Assembly (NCBI RefSeq): GCF_022513565.1
Contig: NZ_JAKWBE010000036.1
Span: forward strand, 18,777-82,776
Reading direction: 5' to 3'
DNA length: 64,000 nt
Origin: Streptomyces gilvus
GTDB taxonomy: Bacteria > Actinomycetota > Actinomycetes > Streptomycetales > Streptomycetaceae
How positions within the stretch are numbered: position 1 is the first letter of the stretch; every line of letters starts with the position of its first letter. The notes beneath the pieces were generated by a model, which searched no databases, was not told the DNA's origin, and saw only the letters and a list, made by a program, of their open reading frames with translations. Below are positions 60,010 to 64,000 of the stretch, piece after piece. The position numbers and the translations under genes are program-made.

Positions 60010-61734
60010 ATGGCCGACAACGTCACCTCGCTGTTCCGCAGCACCGCGGCACACAGCCCGTCGATGGCGGCGCTGACGCGTGAGGGCGGCGACGGGACCG
60101 GCCCGGTGGACTTCTGCATCCCCTGCAATCCGTACTTCCCCACCCCGGCGATGTTCGAGGAGATGGCGGCGCGGCTGCGCGAGATCGTCACCTACTACCC
60201 GAGCAGCGCCGACACGATCACCTCCGAACTGTGTGAACTGCTGCAACTTCCGCCGCAGTGCGTGGCGATGGGCAACGGCTCGACCGAGCTGATCACCTGG
60301 ATCGACCATCTGCTGGTCCGGGAGTCCCTCGCCATCCCCGTCCCCACCTTCGGCCGCTGGACCGACCAGCCCATGGAGACCGGCAAGCGGGTCGACATGT
60401 TCCCGCTGCAGGAATCGGGCGGCTTCGCCCTGGACCTCGCCCAGTACGCCGAGTTCATCCGCAAGCGCGGCACCCGGGTCGCGGTGATCTGCAACCCGAA
60501 CAACCCCGACGGCGGGTTTCTGCCGAAGCACGCGCTGGTGCAGTTCATGGACGCCATGGCCGACCTCGACCTGATCGTCGTCGACGAGTCGTTCCTGGAG
60601 TTCGCGGACGCGGAGGCCGAGCCGTCGGTCGTCCAGGAGGCCATGCTCAGGCCCAATGTGATCGTCCTGCGCAGCCTCGGCAAGAACTTCGGTCTGCACG
60701 GCATACGCTTCGGCTACCTCGTCGCCAACCCGGCGCTGGCCGGGCGGGTCCGCTCCATGCTGCCGAAGTGGAACCTCAACTCCTTCGCCGAGCACGTGGT
60801 GTTCATGCTCAAGGAGCACGGCGCGGAGTACGCGCAGAGCCTCCAGCAGGTCCGCCGCGACCGGCTGGACATGGCGGGCCAGCTGTCCTCGCTGCCCGGC
60901 CTGACCGTCTACCCCTCGCAGGGCAACTTCCTCTTCGTGCGCCTGCCCGTCGGCGCCGAGGGGACCGTGGTCCGGGACCGGATGCTCACCGAGCACCGGA
61001 TCCTGGTCCGTGAATGCGGCAACAAGATCGGTTCGTCCAGCCGCTTCCTGAGACTCGTGGTGCGCCCCCAGGTGGACGTGCGTCGCCTGGTGTCCGGCCT
61101 GGAACAGGTGCTCTACGGGACCAGGAGGGGAGCCGCCGTACCCGAGCTGAGCGCAGGGACCAGCTACAGCTCGGGTACGGCGGCCGTGGACCGCCTCGTC
61201 AGCGCGACCAACGGGGCGGGCATGCAGGGCCTCGCGGCGATGGCCGTCGGGGGTTCGCTCGGCGGGTCCGGTATGCCGATGCCTGCGGTCGCCGCGGCGG
61301 CGGCGCCGGCGCAGGGCGGGAGCGTCGGGGGCGGGATGCCGATGCCGGCGGCGGCGCAGCTGCCCTCGGTGACCCAGATGCCCTCGGTCGCGCAGATGCC
61401 CTCCGCCGGCCAGATGCCGGGGATCGCCCAGATGCCGGCTCCGCAGCCGGTGGCGCCGATGCCGACACCGGTCCCCGTGCAGGCGCCGGCCCCCATGCCC
61501 GCCCCTGCGCCCCTGCCGGCCCCTGCTCCCCTGCCGGCGCCGACACCCGTTCCGGCGCCCGCGCCGATGGCTCCGGCCGCCGCGATGCCCACCGGGCCCA
61601 CGCCGCCGGGTGTTCCGGCCCGCGGCGGCCTGACGGCGGCGCAGGTCCGGGGCATGACCGCCCCCGGACTCGCCCCGGCCCCGGCCACGGGATGGCCGAA
61701 CGCGCAGAGCTGGCCCAACGCGGCCGGGGCGTAG
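60010..61734 (+). CDS. class I/II (HisC-like) aminotransferase with long Pro/Ala/Met-rich tail
   Basis: 574 residues. The PLP enzyme part is about 1-370: NPNNPDGGF (Asn163), VVDESFLEFAD (Asp192), SLGKNFGLHG (Schiff-base Lys225) and SSRFLRLVVRPQ (substrate-carboxylate Arg). It resembles histidinol-phosphate/threonine-phosphate-type aminotransferases. The remaining 200 residues are low complexity, with repeated MP, QMPS/GQMPG and PAPAPLPAPAP units, and are unlikely to fold. Family enzymes usually end near residue 370. The start is set by GGAGG 5 bp before ATG. The amino donor and substrate are unknown. Confidence 0.88.
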   Translation: MADNVTSLFRSTAAHSPSMAALTREGGDGTGPVDFCIPCNPYFPTPAMFEEMAARLREIVTYYPSSADTITSELCELLQLPPQCVAMGNGSTELITWIDHLLVRESLAIPVPTFGRWTDQPMETGKRVDMFPLQESGGFALDLAQYAEFIRKRGTRVAVICNPNNPDGGFLPKHALVQFMDAMADLDLIVVDESFLEFADAEAEPSVVQEAMLRPNVIVLRSLGKNFGLHGIRFGYLVANPALAGRVRSMLPKWNLNSFAEHVVFMLKEHGAEYAQSLQQVRRDRLDMAGQLSSLPGLTVYPSQGNFLFVRLPVGAEGTVVRDRMLTEHRILVRECGNKIGSSSRFLRLVVRPQVDVRRLVSGLEQVLYGTRRGAAVPELSAGTSYSSGTAAVDRLVSATNGAGMQGLAAMAVGGSLGGSGMPMPAVAAAAAPAQGGSVGGGMPMPAAAQLPSVTQMPSVAQMPSAGQMPGIAQMPAPQPVAPMPTPVPVQAPAPMPAPAPLPAPAPLPAPTPVPAPAPMAPAAAMPTGPTPPGVPARGGLTAAQVRGMTAPGLAPAPATGWPNAQSWPNAAGA

Positions 61735-61740
61735 TGTCCG

Positions 61741-61773
61741 CCCGCCCCGGCTGACGGCGTCGGCCGGGGCGGG
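61741..61773 (+). terminator. aminotransferase terminator
   Basis: CCCGCCCCGGC (61741-61751) pairs perfectly with GCCGGGGCGGG (61763-61773) around an 11-nt loop, 7 bp past the stop. Confidence 0.9.
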
Positions 61774-61962
61774 CCCGTCCTACTCCGCTCCGTACGCCGC
61801 ACCTTCCGGCGCGCTGCTCTTCAGTCGTCTCCTGGCACCGAATACGTCGGCCCGATGGGCGTGGGCAAGTCCACCGTCGGGCAGGGCGGCAGCATCGTGA
61901 TCTCACAGGCCCTCAACCTCACCGCCGCCGCCCCGCGCATCGCCGTCATGCCGACGGTCTGA
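61774..61962 (+). other. gene-remnant stretch with a P-loop-like fragment
   Basis: No intact gene. One frame reads VGPMGVGKSTVGQ (from about 61846), a Walker A-like motif similar to shikimate-kinase N-termini, then unrelated residues and a TGA at 61960-61962. It has no start or ribosome site. It may be a gene scrap, or a chance match. Confidence 0.3.
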
Positions 61963-61971
61963 TCCGGCCCG

Positions 61972-62337
61972 AGGGCAGGTCGACCTCGGCTCGGCTTCAT
62001 CCTGGAGGAGCATCTGTTCCACCGACGGACGGGCGGTACCGAGGTCACGCGTGAACTCATCGACCATGTACTGGGGATGGCCGATCTGCGGAACGTCGAG
62101 ATCCAGATCATGCCGACGCGGCAGGAGACGCACGCAGGGCTGGACGGTCCCGTGCAGTTGCTGGAGACGCCGGAGAACCAGTGGTTCGCCTACTGCGAGG
62201 GGCAGCGAGGCGGTCTGCTCATCTCCGAGCCGAAAGAGGTCAGCGTCCTCCAACGGCGGTATGCCAGGATGCGGTCACAGGCTCTCACTCTCACGGACTC
62301 CTTGAGCCTGTTGCAGCGGATGCGAGGAGACCTATGA
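61972..62337 (+). pseudogene. DUF5753 C-terminal part of an XRE-type regulator, HTH missing
   Basis: The frame from after the TGA at 61960 reads RPRLGFILEEHLFHRRTGG, LIDHVLGMADLRNVEIQIMP, GPVQLLETPENQWFAYCEGQ, and ends at TGA 62335-62337. This is the second half of the DUF5753 domain that follows an N-terminal XRE HTH in Streptomyces regulators. Neither the HTH nor the start of DUF5753 is present; the first ATG (62077) has no ribosome site. Its stop overlaps the ATG of the DUF397 gene as in intact pairs. Confidence 0.8.
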
Positions 62338-62534
62338 CGACCGGCGAACTCTCCTGGTTCAAGTCGAGCTACAGCAGCGGAGGCGACGGCGACTGCGTCG
62401 AGGTCGCCATAACCCCCGCCACCGTCCACGTCCGGGACTCCAAGGACCGCCGAGCCCCCGACCTCACCCTCTCCCCCCACGCATGGGAGGCCTTCGTGAC
62501 CCACGCAGGGACGGCTCCCTCCGCGATGCGATAG
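62334..62534 (+). CDS. DUF397 protein
   Basis: 66 residues. LSWFKSSYSSGGDGDCVEVA and VHVRDSKDRRAPDLTLSPHAWEAF are the defining DUF397 halves; only SWFKSSYSSGGDGDCVEVA and VRDSKDRRAPDLTLSP are quoted. It is a small partner of XRE-DUF5753 regulators, of the same kind as the BldB-like/WhiJ-type systems in Streptomyces development. The gene is intact and starts with an ATGA overlap to the broken regulator, whose translation it probably depended on. Confidence 0.92.
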   Translation: MTTGELSWFKSSYSSGGDGDCVEVAITPATVHVRDSKDRRAPDLTLSPHAWEAFVTHAGTAPSAMR

Positions 62535-62545
62535 GGAGCCGTCCC
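62508..62545. terminator. 13-bp hairpin at the 3' end of the DUF397 gene
   Basis: GGGACGGCTCCCT (62508-62520) pairs perfectly with 62533-62545 around a 12-nt loop; the stop codon lies in the loop and 3' arm. The immunity gene on the other strand ends 27 bp further, so it can serve both. Confidence 0.88.
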
Positions 62546-62571
62546 CGGTACCGGGCGTCACCTTCTCCGTA

Positions 62572-62976
62572 CTACTGGTCCACGGACCACGACTCGCCGA
62601 GGCCATCGGGGAATCCGTTCAGGAAATCCGACACCGCGCTGTGGACCTGCTCGCGGGTCACCAGATCCCTCCGTGGGAACACACCCATCTGGCCACCACA
62701 GACGAGTTCGACGCTCTGGGAACCGGCTGCGGGCTCGTGCAGTTGGAGGATCTCTCCGTCCGCCCCCTCACCGGTCACGAGGTACAACTCCGGGCCGCCC
62801 GCGACCGACAGATAGCGGAAGGGCTCGTCCTCGCTCAACGAAACCTCCGTGTACCGGTGGCCGTCGAGATCCCTGATCGCACTGCTGATCCGCTCCGGCG
62901 TGGGATCCTCGACCTCCCAGTCGGCCGTCCGATTGCCGGACCGATCGTCTCCGGACAACGTGAACAAACTCTTCAC
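62572..62976 (-). CDS. Imm1-type immunity protein
   Basis: 134 residues from GTG 62976, which overlaps the toxin stop (GTGA). ADWEVEDPTPERISSAIRDL, FRYLSVAGGPELYLVTG and LVCGGQMGVFPRRDLVT match the Imm1 pattern (a strand-rich fold with a conserved GGQ...FP..). It is acidic and cytosolic and should bind and neutralise the deaminase toxin encoded directly upstream. Assignment rests on the motif pattern and the coupled position. Confidence 0.78.
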   Translation of the reverse strand: MKSLFTLSGDDRSGNRTADWEVEDPTPERISSAIRDLDGHRYTEVSLSEDEPFRYLSVAGGPELYLVTGEGADGEILQLHEPAAGSQSVELVCGGQMGVFPRRDLVTREQVHSAVSDFLNGFPDGLGESWSVDQ

Positions 62977-64000
62977 CTCAGACGTCTCGGTGTGGATGGT
63001 CGCCGAACAGCGTTGACCGTAAAGATCCCGGAGGGTGTGTGAACGAGCAACTCCTGCACTCCCAGCCCCCGCATCAGGGACCCCACACCACCGGTCGCGC
63101 CACATGAGCGACAGAAATCCCTGTCCACATGGAGGACGGCCAGGTCGCCCGTGGCTCCGGCGTCCTTCGCCTGCTGGAATACATCCGCCTCCGCATGTGT
63201 CTTGGTCTGGGCGTTGACCCTGATGTCAACCGCACGGCCATGCGCATTCCGGCCGAAGAAGACCTGTCCGCCCACCTGGAGGCGCGCGGCGGTGAAGGTG
63301 TCGTCCTCGCTGCCGCGAGCAGGCATCCCCTCGCGCGCGCGATAGGCCGCCAGTTCGCTCCAACCACAATTGTGGGCCAGGAGTGTGGTCGCCCCGGCCA
63401 GCACGTAGTACGTGTGGGTGTCCGTGACCGTCAGGTTGTGGACCGTCGTGCTCCGGGCCGTCCACGCCTCGACCGCGCCGATCTGGACCCAGGTGCCCGA
63501 GGACGTCTGGAGCCACTGGCCCGGTTTCAGTTCGCCGGCGTCGATCCATTCGCGGAGGGACGGCACCCAGAAGGGGTGGCCGGCCGTCGCCGTGACCGTG
63601 GTGGGCTTGGCGGCGGACCTGCCGTCATGGACCGTCAGCGTGATCCGGACCAGGTGCTTGGTGCCCTTGCCGGTGATCGTCGCCGTGGCCGTCTGGACGG
63701 AGGTGCCGCCGGTCCTGGGGTCGGTGGCGAGGACCTTGTCACCCGCCCGCACCTTCTCGATCGGCTTCGTCGAGCCGTCGGCCATCAGCACCCGGGTACC
63801 GGGGACGAAGCTGTTGGCCTCGCAAACGGCGTTCTGGGCCTCGTCCTTCGCCGTCTCGCGAGCCTCGTCCCGTACCTCCCGCGCGACCTTCTTCACCGCC
63901 CGCTTCACCTGCGAGGGCTTGGGACGTGGCTTCGGCTGGGAGCGGGGCTTGGCGCGCGGCTTCGGACGGGCCGCCGCCTTGCGGGCCGCGGCCCTGCGGG
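62973..64000 (-). CDS. polymorphic toxin C-terminus: Hint domain plus deaminase toxin (5' part outside window)
   Basis: At least 342 residues; the open frame continues past the window end, with an upstream Lys/Pro/Arg-rich linker (63909-64000). The Hint domain spans about 63824-63369: nucleophile Cys in VCEANSFVPGTRVLMADG, TAGHPFW (block B) and HNLTVTDTHTYYVL...AHNC (end). The released C-terminal domain of about 130 residues has T-K-T-H-A-E (H and E codons at 63197-63189) and DFCRSCGA (CxxC, 63113-63102), the zinc site of cytidine-deaminase-fold toxins. The protein is probably exported, self-cleaves, and deaminates nucleic acid or nucleotides in rivals. The exact deaminase subfamily was not resolved. 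Confidence 0.85.
   Translation of the reverse strand, partial: RRAAARKAAARPKPRAKPRSQPKPRPKPSQVKRAVKKVAREVRDEARETAKDEAQNAVCEANSFVPGTRVLMADGSTKPIEKVRAGDKVLATDPRTGGTSVQTATATITGKGTKHLVRITLTVHDGRSAAKPTTVTATAGHPFWVPSLREWIDAGELKPGQWLQTSSGTWVQIGAVEAWTARSTTVHNLTVTDTHTYYVLAGATTLLAHNCGWSELAAYRAREGMPARGSEDDTFTAARLQVGGQVFFGRNAHGRAVDIRVNAQTKTHAEADVFQQAKDAGATGDLAVLHVDRDFCRSCGATGGVGSLMRGLGVQELLVHTPSGIFTVNAVRRPSTPRRLR

Noticed and set aside
61846..61885. Shikimate kinase gene
   Set aside because: Only a 13-residue Walker A-like stretch is present with no flanking family sequence and a stop soon after; kept only as a low-confidence remnant.

Overview
The window is chromosomal DNA of a Streptomyces-type actinomycete. 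Evidence is the very high GC with G/C-biased third codon positions, many GTG starts, GGAG-type ribosome sites, and marker genes: the fasR-fabD-fabH-acpP-fabF locus, the single-chain pyruvate dehydrogenase aceE, TerD-family genes, DUF397/DUF5753 genes and a ChvE-GguAB sugar importer. The order resembles, from memory, the S. coelicolor core region around SCO2364-SCO2408; this was not checked by alignment.

Layout. 0-5 kb: partial SDR oxidoreductase, a VOC protein, a DHFR-like gene broken by an in-frame stop, tRNA-Val(TAC), a DUF4097 lipoprotein and a coiled-coil membrane protein. 4.8-9.4 kb: a minus-strand envelope operon of a class-A PBP with damaged transpeptidase motifs, a membrane-anchored polysaccharide-deacetylase-like protein and a secreted amidase-domain protein. 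9.5-18.6 kb: a Ter (tellurium/stress) island. It has a biosynthetic arm (HAD phosphatase, a fused phosphoribosyltransferase-TRSP-StiP-Pelota protein, a CitE-like lyase) and a TerD/TerA/TerC-like arm (three TerD-type proteins, a TerA-like protein, a DUF475 membrane protein). 18.7-23.7 kb: peroxiredoxin, DUF3052, aceE and a K+ channel. 23.7-32.2 kb: a relic and an intact small membrane gene, an MFS exporter with a divergent TetR, an alpha/beta hydrolase, DUF4429, a MerR-aldo/keto reductase pair, a serine hydrolase and a pirin.

32.2-37.8 kb: the fatty-acid operon (fabD-fabH-acpP-fabF) preceded by its activator fasR and followed by DUF3145. 38-43 kb: an SGNH lipoprotein, an aldose epimerase, and a GH3 beta-glucosidase with a divergent TetR. 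43-51 kb: mixed accessory genes, including a scar of truncated ridA and lysR ends, a secreted pyroglutamyl-peptidase-like protein with Ser in place of Cys, a three-fold 160-bp tandem repeat, and a MarR/oxidoreductase pair with clear operators.

51.2-61.8 kb: a sugar cluster. A mandelate-racemase-type dehydratase and a zinc alcohol dehydrogenase form one unit ended by an 18-bp hairpin. Next come a U32-peptidase-like protein, ChvE-GguA-GguB and a Tat-exported aldose epimerase, then an aminotransferase with a long Pro/Ala/Met-rich tail. 61.8-64 kb: decayed and mobile-looking material. It holds a DUF5753 regulator that has lost its HTH, an intact DUF397 partner, and the C-terminal end of a polymorphic toxin (Hint plus deaminase) with a translationally coupled Imm1-type immunity gene; the toxin runs off the window end.
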